From CAZMZW01 sp964571135 (lineage in GTDB: Bacteria; Chloroflexota; Anaerolineae; Anaerolineales; Anaerolineaceae), in assembly GCA_964571135.1 (NCBI GenBank), contig CAZMZW010000003.1, forward strand, positions 186,001 through 250,000: 64,000 nt of DNA, read 5' to 3'. Position 1 is the first letter of the stretch. Every line of letters begins with the position of its first letter. This document shows, in pieces, positions 33,593-42,006 of the stretch. A program made the position numbers and the translations under genes. A model generated the notes under the pieces. It was given only the letters and a program-made list of their open reading frames with translations, did not search any database and was not told the origin of the DNA.

Positions 33593-34630
33593 ATGGCAAG
33601 AATAGTTGATGTTGTTGAATATGCAAGTGAGATGCCGGATGAAATTGTTCACCGGTTTCCTGAGGAAGGGATTGCGGACCTGCGTTTTGGATCCCAAGTG
33701 ATCGTCCGAGAATCTCAACGGGCAGTCTTTTTTCGGGATGGACATGCCCTGGATGTCTTCGGGCCTGGAAGGCACACAATCTCAACTGCAAACCTTCCCC
33801 TTTTGGTGGGATTATTAGGAAAGATTTTTGATAATCGTACACCATTTACAGCAGAGATTTACTATGTTTCAGTGAAAGAATTTGCTGATCGAAAATGGGG
33901 TACTCCTCAACCAATTATTGTTCGCAACCCAGGTGCAGGGGTTGGATATGCTCTTTTACAGGGTTTTGGATCTTATAGCTATATGGTTAAAGATCCGCAG
34001 CAATTTGTCGCGCAAATTGTGGGCGCCCAGGGCACTTACCAGTCCTCGGAAATTGAAAACAGATTGCGAACCATGCTGCTTTCCAAACTGCAAGACCTGT
34101 TGGGTGAAACCACTGGTAAGAAGTCAGTGGTGGAGATGATCGCTTTGACAGAAGAACTTGGAACCAGTGTTCGTGTGAAAGCGCAGGACGATTTTGCAGC
34201 TATTGGTTTAACTCTCAAATCCTTCTATATCGGCAACTTGAAACCATCTGATAAATCATTGGATGAATTACGTTCGATGGGAATGCTGGATGTGGAAACC
34301 TACACTCGTTTACAGGCAGCCGATGCCATCCGCGATGCGGCTAAAAATCCCAGTGGGGGAGCAGGCCTTACCGCAGGATTAGGTGCCGGAATGGGTTTGG
34401 GCGGTGTGATCAGCGATACCCTGCGGGGTATGAATTCTTCAGGTGGAAGCTCAACAGGTGACTCCTCCGTGATACCTTCTGTGATGACTCCTGCCGAAGC
34501 AGCAAAAGTATTAAAGGTTTCTGAAGAAGATGTCATTAAAGCCATCCAAGATAAATCCTTGACAGCCAAAAAAATCGGTTCAGGATATAGGATAAGTAAA
34601 GAATCATTGGAAAAATTCCTGAAAAGCTAA
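33593..34630 (+). CDS. SPFH/Band 7 (virion-core-like) protein with C-terminal excisionase-type HTH
   Basis: The 345-residue protein has an SPFH-like domain (about 1-240) of the YdjI or virion core group, with segments QVIVRESQRAVFFRDGHA, GPGRHTIST and FAAIGLTLKSFYIGNL. A Gly-rich hydrophobic stretch (about 257-285) could sit in or on a membrane. Residues 298-345 form a small winged/HTH unit of the excisionase type: TPAEAAKVLKVSEEDVIKAI followed by RISKESLEKFL. SPFH proteins organise membrane microdomains, and YdjI relatives take part in membrane-stress response. Fusion to a DNA- or peptide-binding HTH is unusual. The HTH might bind protein rather than DNA. A strong terminator follows. Confidence 0.85.
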   Translation: MARIVDVVEYASEMPDEIVHRFPEEGIADLRFGSQVIVRESQRAVFFRDGHALDVFGPGRHTISTANLPLLVGLLGKIFDNRTPFTAEIYYVSVKEFADRKWGTPQPIIVRNPGAGVGYALLQGFGSYSYMVKDPQQFVAQIVGAQGTYQSSEIENRLRTMLLSKLQDLLGETTGKKSVVEMIALTEELGTSVRVKAQDDFAAIGLTLKSFYIGNLKPSDKSLDELRSMGMLDVETYTRLQAADAIRDAAKNPSGGAGLTAGLGAGMGLGGVISDTLRGMNSSGGSSTGDSSVIPSVMTPAEAAKVLKVSEEDVIKAIQDKSLTAKKIGSGYRISKESLEKFLKS

Positions 34631-34647
34631 TCAGAAGAAAAATCTTC

Positions 34648-34679
34648 ACCGCCCGGTCATAACCCCGGGCGGTTTTTTT
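34648..34679 (+). terminator. Intrinsic terminator after the SPFH gene
   Basis: The stem ACCGCCCGG pairs with CCGGGCGGT across a loop and is followed by seven T residues. It separates the SPFH operon from sucC. Confidence 0.93.
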
Positions 34680-34718
34680 AGCTGTATAATTTTCATCATC
34701 GGGTGAAAAGCTAATTCC

Positions 34719-35873
34719 ATGAAATTACACGAATTTCAATCCAAGCAAATTTTTATGAGATTTGGTATTCCAATACCCCTGGGGCGTGTGGCAAATAGTT
34801 CAGGAAATGCCAGGCAAATTGCAGAAGAATTGGGATCAAAGGTGGTGGTGAAAGCACAGGTACTTAGCGGAGGTCGGGGAAAAGCAGGTGGAATAAGACT
34901 CGCAGAAACTCCAGAAAATGCAGAAAAACAGGCTACTCAGATTATGGGAATGACGATAAATAATTTCCCTGTTCACAAAGTATTAGTGGAAGAGGCAGTG
35001 AATATTGAAAAAGAAATTTATATGGGTATTGTGATCGATAGAGCGAATTCAATACCATTATTGATCGCTTCAGCTCAGGGAGGGATTGATATAGAAGAGA
35101 CTGCCCAAAATTCGCCTGAAAAGATTTTTAAGATACCGATTCCCTTACTCCTGGGTTTACGAGAATATCAAACCCGGAGTTTGGCGCTGGCAATCGACCT
35201 TCCGAAAAATTATTGGCGCATATTCATGGACATTGCATCTGGGTTATGGCAGATTTTCAAACAATTTGATGCAATTTTGGTTGAGATCAATCCTCTAGTG
35301 ATCACGACAGATTCTCACATGCTTGCCTTGGATGGAAAAATTGATTTGGATGAAAATGCTCTCTTCCGGCACCCTGAGTTAATTGAGCTTCGCGATCTTG
35401 AGACTGAAGATCCAAGTGAGGCCGAAGCCCGTAAATATGGATTGGCCTATATCCAGACGACTGGCAATGTTGGCTGTATGGTCAATGGGGCGGGTCTGGC
35501 GATGGCAACCATGGATATGATCAAATTGTTTGGAGGTGAACCTGCTAATTTCCTGGATATTGGCGGGGGCGCTAGTGCAGAAAAAGTTGCCGCAGCGTTT
35601 CGTATAATTCTTTCGGATTTAAAAGTCAGATCTGTAATAATAAATATTTTTGGCGGAATTACGCGCTGTGATGAGGTGGCGAAAGGACTTATTAAAACCA
35701 TCGACGAAATAAAACCAAAAATCCCGATCATTTTACGATTGGAAGGCAATCATGCGCAAGAGGGGTATGAACTATTAAAAAAGGCTCATCTTAAAACGGT
35801 CCAATCCTTTAGTGAAGCTGTAAAAATGGTGGTGGCGCTAGCACTTCAGGAGGCACATGACAATCCTGATTGA
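34719..35873 (+). CDS. sucC: Succinate-CoA ligase (ADP-forming), beta subunit
   Basis: The 384-residue protein has the ATP-grasp domain (KLHEFQSKQIF at the start, AQVLSGGRGKAGG for nucleotide) and the C-terminal ligase domain with GNVGCMVNGAGLAMATMD and FGGITRCDEVA. With SucD it interconverts succinyl-CoA and succinate with ATP formation in the citric acid cycle. Length is normal. A G/P nucleotide loop that would favour GTP is not obvious. The sucD ATG overlaps the end of this gene by 17 bases, so the subunits are coupled. Confidence 0.95.
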   Translation: MKLHEFQSKQIFMRFGIPIPLGRVANSSGNARQIAEELGSKVVVKAQVLSGGRGKAGGIRLAETPENAEKQATQIMGMTINNFPVHKVLVEEAVNIEKEIYMGIVIDRANSIPLLIASAQGGIDIEETAQNSPEKIFKIPIPLLLGLREYQTRSLALAIDLPKNYWRIFMDIASGLWQIFKQFDAILVEINPLVITTDSHMLALDGKIDLDENALFRHPELIELRDLETEDPSEAEARKYGLAYIQTTGNVGCMVNGAGLAMATMDMIKLFGGEPANFLDIGGGASAEKVAAAFRIILSDLKVRSVIINIFGGITRCDEVAKGLIKTIDEIKPKIPIILRLEGNHAQEGYELLKKAHLKTVQSFSEAVKMVVALALQEAHDNPD

Positions 35874-36720
35874 TAAAGAAACCCGATTAATCATTCAGGG
35901 AATCACAGGGAATGAAGGTTTATTTCATGCTCAACGGATGCTTTTAGCGGGAACGAATATCGTTGCTGGTGTTACTCCAGGCAAAGGGGGAGAATGGGTT
36001 TTGGAAGGGAAAATCCCAGTTTTCGATACAGTTCAAGGAGCGGTGGAAACTACCGGGGGCAACGCGAGCTTAATTTTTGTCCCCATGCGGTCTGCGGCAG
36101 ATGCAATCCTGGAATCTATCGATTCAAAACTCCCATTGATTGTGTGTGTTTCAGAAGGTATCCCAATTCACGAAATGATTTTGGTAAAGAGTTATTTGAA
36201 CAAAAAGCCATCCAGGTTGATTGGTCCAAACTCTCCCGGTTTGCTAAGTCCTGGCGAGTCGAATGTCGGAATTATTCCCAATGATATTGTTAAACCTGGA
36301 AATGTTGGATTGATATCCCGGTCTGGAACGTTAACTTATGAAGTAATGGCTTTGTTAAGCCAGAATCACATCGGAATCTCAACATGTGTCGGGATTGGAG
36401 GGGATCCAATTTTGGGTTCAAACTTTTTGGATATTTTGGAATTATTCGAAGATGATCCCCACACTGACCGGGTAGTCCTGGTTGGTGAAATAGGTGGGCG
36501 CGATGAAGAAATTGCCGCCGATTATATATCCAAAAAAATGACCAAACCTGTTGTTGCTTATGTTGCCGGGGTAAGTGCTCCGCCTGGCCGCCGGATGGGA
36601 CATGCGGGCGCTATTGTTGAGGGAAGAGCAGGTTCTGCCCAAGATAAGATCAATACCTTTAAAGACCTCGGTATTAGAGTTGCAGCCTATCCGGAAGAAA
36701 TTCCTGCTCTTCTAAAATGA
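35857..36720 (+). CDS. sucD: Succinate-CoA ligase, alpha subunit
   Basis: The 287-residue protein has the CoA-binding domain (IIQGITGNEG near residue 12) and the phosphorylated histidine H249 in MGHAGAI. It forms the active site jointly with SucC. Segment RSGTLTYEVM is typical. GGAGG lies just upstream of the ATG inside sucC. It ends 31 bases before the convergent acyl carrier protein gene, with no strong hairpin between. Confidence 0.95.
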   Translation: MTILIDKETRLIIQGITGNEGLFHAQRMLLAGTNIVAGVTPGKGGEWVLEGKIPVFDTVQGAVETTGGNASLIFVPMRSAADAILESIDSKLPLIVCVSEGIPIHEMILVKSYLNKKPSRLIGPNSPGLLSPGESNVGIIPNDIVKPGNVGLISRSGTLTYEVMALLSQNHIGISTCVGIGGDPILGSNFLDILELFEDDPHTDRVVLVGEIGGRDEEIAADYISKKMTKPVVAYVAGVSAPPGRRMGHAGAIVEGRAGSAQDKINTFKDLGIRVAAYPEEIPALLK

Positions 36721-36751
36721 ATCTTGAACAAACGATATTTAATTTTCCAGA

Positions 36752-36997
36752 TTATTTTTTTTGTTTTTCGACAAATTTAACAATATCACCGACAGTCTTA
36801 ATGTCTTTGAGATTGGGAGCATCATCATCCGAAATCGGAATTTCAAATTTCTCACAGATCCCATCGATAATTAGAAATTGTTCCATCGAATCAGCTTTCA
36901 AGTCTTCAATGATCTTGGTTTCCAGAGTAATTTGCTTTTCATCGAATTTTATGTTTTTAAGGATAACCTCTTTAACACCCTTTAATATATCACTCAT
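36752..36997 (-). CDS. acpP: Acyl carrier protein
   Basis: The 81-residue acidic protein has the phosphopantetheine site D36-S37-M38 (in LKADSMEQ) and otherwise the normal four-helix pattern. It carries growing acyl chains in fatty acid synthesis. The usual DSL is DSM here, a common variant. GGAGG precedes the ATG. No fatty acid synthase genes are next to it, so it might be a specialised rather than the main carrier. Confidence 0.92.
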   Translation of the reverse strand: MSDILKGVKEVILKNIKFDEKQITLETKIIEDLKADSMEQFLIIDGICEKFEIPISDDDAPNLKDIKTVGDIVKFVEKQKK

Positions 36998-37083
36998 GTC
37001 AAAACCTCCAAAGTAGTTTTAAGTTACAATGTCAATTATATTATTAAACACCAAAATAAAATTTAGTTGTCTAAGAAACCTAT

Positions 37084-38112
37084 ATGAAATCATTAAATGA
37101 CACATCCAAGAGAAAAAGCGAGCATATTCAAATTGTGTTACATGAATCGGTTAACTCTTCGGTTTCAAATGGACTTGAAAAATATCAGTTCGAACATCAG
37201 GCGTTACCAGAGATCGACTTTGATGATGTTGAAATAAAAACCTTATTTTTCAATCACGAGCTTAGATCCCCATTATTGATCTCCTCCATGACAGGCGGAA
37301 GTAAAGAGGCTGCTCAGGTTAATCGCGTACTGGCAAAAGTAGCTCAGGATGCGGGAATCGCCTTTGGAGTGGGCTCACAGAGAGCAGGATTGGAAGACCC
37401 TGAGAAAATGGCTTCCTTTATAGTTCGTGATGTTGCCCCTGATATCCTTCTATTTTCAAATTTAGGGGCAGTTCAGTTGAATTATTCATATACAACGGAA
37501 CAATGCCAGCGTGCAGTGGAGGCGATCCAGGCAGATGCTTTAATTCTTCACCTGAATCCCCTTCAGGAAGCATTACAGCCAGAAGGGAATACCAATTTCA
37601 AAGGACTTCTTAAAAAGATTGAGATCATTTGCAAAAAATTAACGGTCCCTGTCATAGTAAAGGAAGTGGGTTGGGGTATTTCCTCGAAAGTCGCACAGGA
37701 ACTTGCGTCCGCTGGTGTGTTGGCGATTGATGTTGCAGGAGCTGGCGGGACAAGCTGGTCAGAAGTGGAAAAATATCGAATCAAAGATAAAATTAGAATA
37801 AAAGTGGCAGAGGGATTTAAAGACTGGGGGATTCCAACTGCCGATTCAATTTTGCAGGTTAAAGAAGGGGTACCTTCCATTAAAATTATTGCCTCGGGTG
37901 GATTGACCAATGGAATTGAAGTCGCAAAAAGTATGGCGCTTGGTGCCTCGTTAGCAGGTATGGCATCCCGGTTTATTAAAGCTGCTTTCATCTCTGAAGA
38001 GGAAACTCACAACCTGGTTTCTGAAATTAATCTGCAATTAAAAATATGCATGTTTGCTGCGGGGATAAGAAATATCGATTCTCTGAAACAAGCAACATTA
38101 AAACGAATATAA
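37084..38112 (+). CDS. fni: Type 2 isopentenyl-diphosphate delta-isomerase (FMN)
   Basis: The 342-residue enzyme has the type 2 motifs SSMTGGS, GVGSQRAGLED, HLNPLQEALQPEG, VKEVGWGIS, and the FMN-phosphate loops GAGGTSW and IASGGLTNG. It interconverts isopentenyl and dimethylallyl diphosphate using reduced FMN. The polyprenyl synthase gene begins 1 base after its stop, so the two clearly form an isoprenoid operon. No Shine-Dalgarno site is clear. Confidence 0.94.
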   Translation: MKSLNDTSKRKSEHIQIVLHESVNSSVSNGLEKYQFEHQALPEIDFDDVEIKTLFFNHELRSPLLISSMTGGSKEAAQVNRVLAKVAQDAGIAFGVGSQRAGLEDPEKMASFIVRDVAPDILLFSNLGAVQLNYSYTTEQCQRAVEAIQADALILHLNPLQEALQPEGNTNFKGLLKKIEIICKKLTVPVIVKEVGWGISSKVAQELASAGVLAIDVAGAGGTSWSEVEKYRIKDKIRIKVAEGFKDWGIPTADSILQVKEGVPSIKIIASGGLTNGIEVAKSMALGASLAGMASRFIKAAFISEEETHNLVSEINLQLKICMFAAGIRNIDSLKQATLKRI

Positions 38113-38113
38113 A

Positions 38114-39124
38114 ATGATGAATCTTAATAAATTTGTGACAATGACAATTCCCGCTCTTGAAGATGAAATGAGAGGGTTGATCGAGAGCAGCCTTGACGAA
38201 GACTCCAATATCTTAAAGGATATCTTCATCTATCATCTTGGGTTGGATAATATTAAGGAAGCTCGCGGTAAAAGACTCAGGCCTTTGCTGGTTCTGTTGA
38301 TTACTTTTTCGGCTGGATTGGATTGGAAGAATTCCCTTCCCGCAGCCGTTGCAATTGAGTTTCTGCATAATTTTTCATTGATTCATGATGATGTGGAAGA
38401 TCGCAGTGAACTGCGGCATGGGCGTCCTACCGTATGGTCAAAATGGGGGTCAGCTCAGGCGATCAATGCTGGTGACGGAATGTATACATTGGTCTTTCAA
38501 GCCATTCATGGATTAAATAAAAATAATTCAGCGGAAGTCACACTAGCGGCAAGTGACCTCATTACCCAAGCCTGCATGAAGCTGGTGGAAGGTCAGATCA
38601 ATGATGTGGCATTTGAAGGTCGGGAAGAAATAACCATCGACGAGTATTGGAAAATGATCGATGGTAAAACGGCAGCTCTGATCGCTTGCAGTACACAGTT
38701 GGGGGGTTTGATTGCCGGTCTTGGCCAAAAACAGCAAGAAATTCTATATTCATTCGGGTTAAAACTTGGCAGGGTATTTCAAATTCAGGATGATTTTTTA
38801 GGGGTCTGGGGCAAACCTGAAACCACCGGTAAACCGAGTGATAGTGATTTAGTCAACCATAAACAGACCCTGCCAGTAATTTACGGACATCAAATGAGCT
38901 CCAGGTTCACAGAACGCTGGAGTCAAGGGAAAATACAAAAAACAGAAATCCAATTGCTATCGGATTGGCTGCAACAGGATGGAGTGTATTCTCGAGTTCA
39001 ATCCGAAATCGAAAAAATTAATTTTGAAATTGATCAACTTTTGATTGATTTGAATTTACCTGATACAGAAGGGATGCGGATGCTGAAGGAATTGATAACT
39101 GGATTAAGGCAAAGGAATCATTGA
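38114..39124 (+). CDS. Polyprenyl (geranylgeranyl-type) diphosphate synthase
   Basis: The 336-residue protein has the first aspartate-rich motif DDVED at 92-96 and a second DD in QIQDDFLGVWG. It joins isopentenyl units into an allylic diphosphate. The residues before the first motif (FLHNFSLI) look like a medium-chain enzyme, C15-C20, but length cannot be fixed by eye. It follows fni directly and its last codons overlap the region upstream of folE. A second ATG sits one codon after the first. Confidence 0.9.
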   Translation: MMNLNKFVTMTIPALEDEMRGLIESSLDEDSNILKDIFIYHLGLDNIKEARGKRLRPLLVLLITFSAGLDWKNSLPAAVAIEFLHNFSLIHDDVEDRSELRHGRPTVWSKWGSAQAINAGDGMYTLVFQAIHGLNKNNSAEVTLAASDLITQACMKLVEGQINDVAFEGREEITIDEYWKMIDGKTAALIACSTQLGGLIAGLGQKQQEILYSFGLKLGRVFQIQDDFLGVWGKPETTGKPSDSDLVNHKQTLPVIYGHQMSSRFTERWSQGKIQKTEIQLLSDWLQQDGVYSRVQSEIEKINFEIDQLLIDLNLPDTEGMRMLKELITGLRQRNH

Positions 39125-39144
39125 AAAAAGTAAAGGAGAAGAAA

Positions 39145-39780
39145 ATGAATTGTGATGACGAGCCTATTTATGTCGCTGCTGACCTAATTTGTGATAAAGA
39201 AATGGATTTAGAAACGATAGAAAAATCCGTTGCCAAGATCATTAAAGCAATTGGAGAGGATCCAGAGCGTGAGGGTTTGCTGAATACACCCAAACGGGTG
39301 GCAAAAGCATATGGTGAACTTCTGGAAGGTTACCGGATCGACCCGGTAAAGTTGTTGAATAATGCAACTTTTGATGTGGATTATGATGATATGGTTATCG
39401 TCCGCGATATTGAGTTTTATTCATTATGCGAGCACCATATGCTGCCATTTTTAGGCAGGGCGCATGTGGCATACATTCCAGACGGAAAAGTAATCGGTCT
39501 TTCAAAAATTCCACGAATTGTGGATATGTTTGCCCGCCGGTTGCAAGTACAGGAGCGCATGACTCGCCAGATCGCTGATTATGTCAATGAGATTCTTCAC
39601 CCTCGCGGTGTAGCTGTGGTTGTGGAAGGTATGCATTTGTGCGCCACGATCCGGGGAGTTCGCAAACATGATTCCCGCATGACCACCTCCTCAATGCTGG
39701 GGGCTTTCCGCCATCGTGAAGCGACTCGTATGGAATTTCTGGATAATATTTCGCGCGGAGCAACCCCCCTGCATTTCTAA
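39145..39780 (+). CDS. folE: GTP cyclohydrolase I
   Basis: From the ATG at 39145 (GGAG at 6 bases spacing) the enzyme has 211 residues; a TTG 24 bases earlier overlaps the previous stop and lacks a ribosome site. Zinc ligands are in CEHHMLPF and the late MHLCATIRGV; GTP contacts come from REGLLNTPKRVAKAY. It makes dihydroneopterin triphosphate, the first step to folate and pterins. The folK, folB and SDR genes lie immediately downstream on the other strand, with no gap between the folE and folK stops. Confidence 0.95.
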   Translation: MNCDDEPIYVAADLICDKEMDLETIEKSVAKIIKAIGEDPEREGLLNTPKRVAKAYGELLEGYRIDPVKLLNNATFDVDYDDMVIVRDIEFYSLCEHHMLPFLGRAHVAYIPDGKVIGLSKIPRIVDMFARRLQVQERMTRQIADYVNEILHPRGVAVVVEGMHLCATIRGVRKHDSRMTTSSMLGAFRHREATRMEFLDNISRGATPLHF

Positions 39781-40251
39781 TTAGCTTAGTTTGGTTCGTT
39801 CATAAATTCTGGCAAATGCGCTGCTTTGGAGTTCTCTGGAAACTTCAAGCAGCGTATTTTTATTGGAAGGATGCCGTAAGTCAGGGTACAGATCACTGAT
39901 CGGGGATGCGATAAAACTGCGCTGCCACAGATCCTGATCAACAACCTGCTCATCAAAAATGATGATATCCAGGTCAATAGGGCGCGGAGCGTTTTTATCT
40001 TCGGTGCGAACCCTTCCCAGATCTTTTTCGATTTTCCGCAGAACAAGGTTTTTAAGGTCATTTTCCAAAAAAGGGATTTCAACCATTATTGCGACATTCA
40101 GAAAATCCGGACCATTGCTCCCAATTGCCTCAGTTACCCATATACGGGAGGTTTTTATCAATATACACTCTTTTAATAAACGATTGATGGCTTTATTGAT
40201 GTTTTCTTCAGGATTGATATTGGAACCTAAAAGGATGGTTGCCGCGTGCAT
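39781..40251 (-). CDS. folK: 6-hydroxymethyl-dihydropterin pyrophosphokinase
   Basis: The 156-residue protein starts ATILLGSNI and has the two HPPK signatures, EAIGSNGPDFLN and RPIDLDIIIF. It activates hydroxymethyl-dihydropterin with ATP for folate synthesis. Its stop abuts the folE stop. It follows folB by 7 bases in the same operon. Confidence 0.94.
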   Translation of the reverse strand: MHAATILLGSNINPEENINKAINRLLKECILIKTSRIWVTEAIGSNGPDFLNVAIMVEIPFLENDLKNLVLRKIEKDLGRVRTEDKNAPRPIDLDIIIFDEQVVDQDLWQRSFIASPISDLYPDLRHPSNKNTLLEVSRELQSSAFARIYERTKLS

Positions 40252-40258
40252 TTTATTT

Positions 40259-40612
40259 TTATTTATTTTTTCTTAAAATCTCAACGCCAACAGATTTTGA
40301 GAACCTGACTGCCCCAGGTTTTTCAACCCTCACCCGGACTTTGCTAACCGCTGGGTTTTCAAGACAAATTGCGGAAATATCGGTCGCTAAAGCTTCAACT
40401 GTGTAACGGTGGGTTTGTTCAACATGGGCAATAATCGCTTTGGCTACCGTTCGGTAATTTACACATTTTTCTATATCGTCATTAATCCCTCCTTTGGTAA
40501 TATCGGTGTAGAGGATTACATTTACGATAATATCCTGTGGCTGGGATCTTTCCTTTTCACTGATTCCAATCACTCCCCGGATAAGGAGGTCCTTGATAAA
40601 AACTTTATCCAT
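40259..40612 (-). CDS. folB: Dihydroneopterin aldolase
   Basis: The 117-residue protein begins KVFIKDLLIRGVIGISEKE, with the catalytic tyrosine in VNYRTV and the late lysine in VRVEKPGAVRF. It cleaves dihydroneopterin to hydroxymethyl-dihydropterin and glycolaldehyde. It lies between the SDR gene (16-base gap) and folK. Confidence 0.93.
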   Translation of the reverse strand: MDKVFIKDLLIRGVIGISEKERSQPQDIIVNVILYTDITKGGINDDIEKCVNYRTVAKAIIAHVEQTHRYTVEALATDISAICLENPAVSKVRVRVEKPGAVRFSKSVGVEILRKNK

Positions 40613-40628
40613 TTTTCTCCTAAATTAT

Positions 40629-41351
40629 CTATACCAGGTGGCGTCCACCATCCAAATGGAGGATTTCCCCGGTGATATATCTGGGTCCATCCAATAAGAA
40701 TAAAAAAGCCTGACTTAATTCATCAAGATCTGCCCATCGATTGGCAGGAACCTGGCGGATAATATTTTCATCTTTGTTCCCATCGGAAGGCGGCAGGATG
40801 GCTCCTAACGCCAGCGCATTAACCTGAATATTTGGCGCTAAATTCAAAGCCAGCGCTTTGGTCATTTCCGCCAGGGCGGCTTTGCTGATGGTATAGGGAA
40901 AATGATCCCGGCCGGGCCGCAATGCACGCCAATCCACGATGTTCACGATCCGGCCTTCTTTTTGGCCAAGGTGTTCAGCAAATAACTGTGAAAGAAGAAA
41001 TGGGGCAGTCAGGTTGATATTTAGGTGCTGCTTCCATTGCAGTAAAGTTGTATCTGCAAATTTTACAGACTCGAAGATAGCAGCGTTATTGACCAGTCCG
41101 TAAATGAGCTGGTCCTGGAAAATATTACTGATCTCATCCTTGATTTCTTCCGGATTGGAGAAATCCACGCAGATGATTTTACATTTAACCCCGAATTTCT
41201 CGATTTCTAAGGCGGTTTGACGGGCATCTTCTGAGGAATAGGAGTGGTGCAAAATAATATTGGCGCCCGCGTTCGCTGCGGTCAATGCAAAATAGCGGCC
41301 AAGCCGGCGAGCCCCGCCAGTAATTAAAACCGTTTTGTTATTCAAGGACAT
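40629..41351 (-). CDS. Short-chain dehydrogenase, pteridine-reductase-like (FolM type)
   Basis: From the ATG at 41351 the protein has 240 residues with the SDR layout. The NAD(P) motif TGGARRLGRYF near residue 9, NNAAIFESV, and YTISKAALAEM with the Tyr-Lys pair are present. RRLGR after the glycine motif and HHSYSS after strand 2 are typical of pteridine reductases and dihydromonapterin reductase FolM, which prefer NADPH. Position upstream of folB-folK supports a pterin substrate; 3-ketoacyl reductase is the main alternative. The frame is open for 37 more codons but that stretch looks like promoter DNA. There is no Shine-Dalgarno site. Confidence 0.78.
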   Translation of the reverse strand: MSLNNKTVLITGGARRLGRYFALTAANAGANIILHHSYSSEDARQTALEIEKFGVKCKIICVDFSNPEEIKDEISNIFQDQLIYGLVNNAAIFESVKFADTTLLQWKQHLNINLTAPFLLSQLFAEHLGQKEGRIVNIVDWRALRPGRDHFPYTISKAALAEMTKALALNLAPNIQVNALALGAILPPSDGNKDENIIRQVPANRWADLDELSQAFLFLLDGPRYITGEILHLDGGRHLV

Positions 41352-41358
41352 ATTTTTA

Positions 41359-41386
41359 ATGTTATAGCAATTTGTTTGACTGTCAA
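41359..41386 (-). promoter_or_regulatory. Possible promoter of the SDR-folB-folK operon
   Basis: On the minus strand TTGACA (41386-41381) and TAACAT (41364-41359) are 16 bases apart. The ATG lies only 7 bases beyond the -10 box, so the message could be leaderless, in line with the missing ribosome site. Confidence 0.35.
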
Positions 41387-41420
41387 GTTCTATGGTGATG
41401 AATAAGTCTAATATATGTAC

Positions 41421-41450
41421 TTGACAAATAGGATAGAATAGGTATACAAT
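41421..41450 (+). promoter_or_regulatory. Promoter of the copper operon
   Basis: A perfect TTGACA (41421-41426) is followed by TACAAT (41445-41450) at 18 bases, or by TATACA (41443) at 16. The CsoR box begins just after it. Confidence 0.7.
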
Positions 41451-41454
41451 AACA

Positions 41455-41479
41455 ATACCCACCCCATAGGGGATGGGTA
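41455..41479 (+). promoter_or_regulatory. CsoR operator
   Basis: A near-perfect inverted repeat, TACCCACCCC AT GGGGATGGGTA-like, has the GC-rich core flanked by TACCC/GGGTA that is typical of CsoR boxes. It covers the expected transcription start, so Cu-free CsoR would block the operon. Confidence 0.8.
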
Positions 41480-41491
41480 AAAGGTGTGAAT

Positions 41492-41761
41492 ATGAAAAAT
41501 GAAGAAATGATTAAAAGATTGAAGAATATCGAAGGACATGTGCATGGCATTATCGGTATGGTGGCGCAGGATGTATATTGCATCAATGTTATTCAACAGA
41601 TCCAGGCTGTTCAGGCATCCTTGAACAAACTTAATTTACTCATTCTGGATAATCACCTACATTCCTGCGTAACAGAAGCTGTCCGCGGTGAAGATTTGCA
41701 AAGCAGAGAAAAGGTGTTAAAAGAAATTGTGCAGTTGTATGAAACTGCAACAAAAGTTTAA
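41492..41761 (+). CDS. csoR: Copper-sensing repressor CsoR
   Basis: From the ATG at 41492 (AAGG at 7 bases; a GTG 6 bases earlier is too close) the protein has 89 residues. It has the CsoR copper site C30, H55 and C59, in the segments QDVYC and DNHLHSCV. The all-helical protein releases its operator when it binds Cu(I). The gene is the first of csoR-copZ-copA and overlaps no neighbour. The operator lies directly upstream, so it is autoregulated. Related nickel and formaldehyde sensors have other ligand sets. Confidence 0.92.
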   Translation: MKNEEMIKRLKNIEGHVHGIIGMVAQDVYCINVIQQIQAVQASLNKLNLLILDNHLHSCVTEAVRGEDLQSREKVLKEIVQLYETATKV

Positions 41762-41781
41762 ACAAAATAACAGGAGAAAAA

Positions 41782-41988
41782 ATGACTACAAAAACATATC
41801 TGGTTCCTAATATTAACTGCATGCATTGTGTGCATACTATCAAAATGGAATTGGAAGAGCTTGAAGGTGTCAAGGAAGTAAAAGGTGATGCCGCGTCTAA
41901 AAAAGTGGAAGTGGTTTTTGAACCGCCAGCTACCGATGCATTGATCATTGAAACTCTAAAAGGGATCAATTATCCCCCTCAGGAATAA
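41782..41988 (+). CDS. copZ: Copper chaperone CopZ-like (HMA domain)
   Basis: The 68-residue protein is a single heavy-metal-associated domain with C13 and C16 in NINCMHC. It would carry Cu(I) to CopA in the cytoplasm. AGGAG stands 7 bases before the ATG. It sits between csoR and copA in the operon. The usual GMTC is NINC here. Confidence 0.88.
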   Translation: MTTKTYLVPNINCMHCVHTIKMELEELEGVKEVKGDAASKKVEVVFEPPATDALIIETLKGINYPPQE

Positions 41989-42006
41989 ATCTGAAAGAAG
42001 GAAATC

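Noticed and set aside
41352..41462. 37-residue N-terminal extension of the SDR
   Set aside because: The residues are hydrophobic and unlike SDR proteins, and the DNA holds the promoter boxes of both divergent operons.
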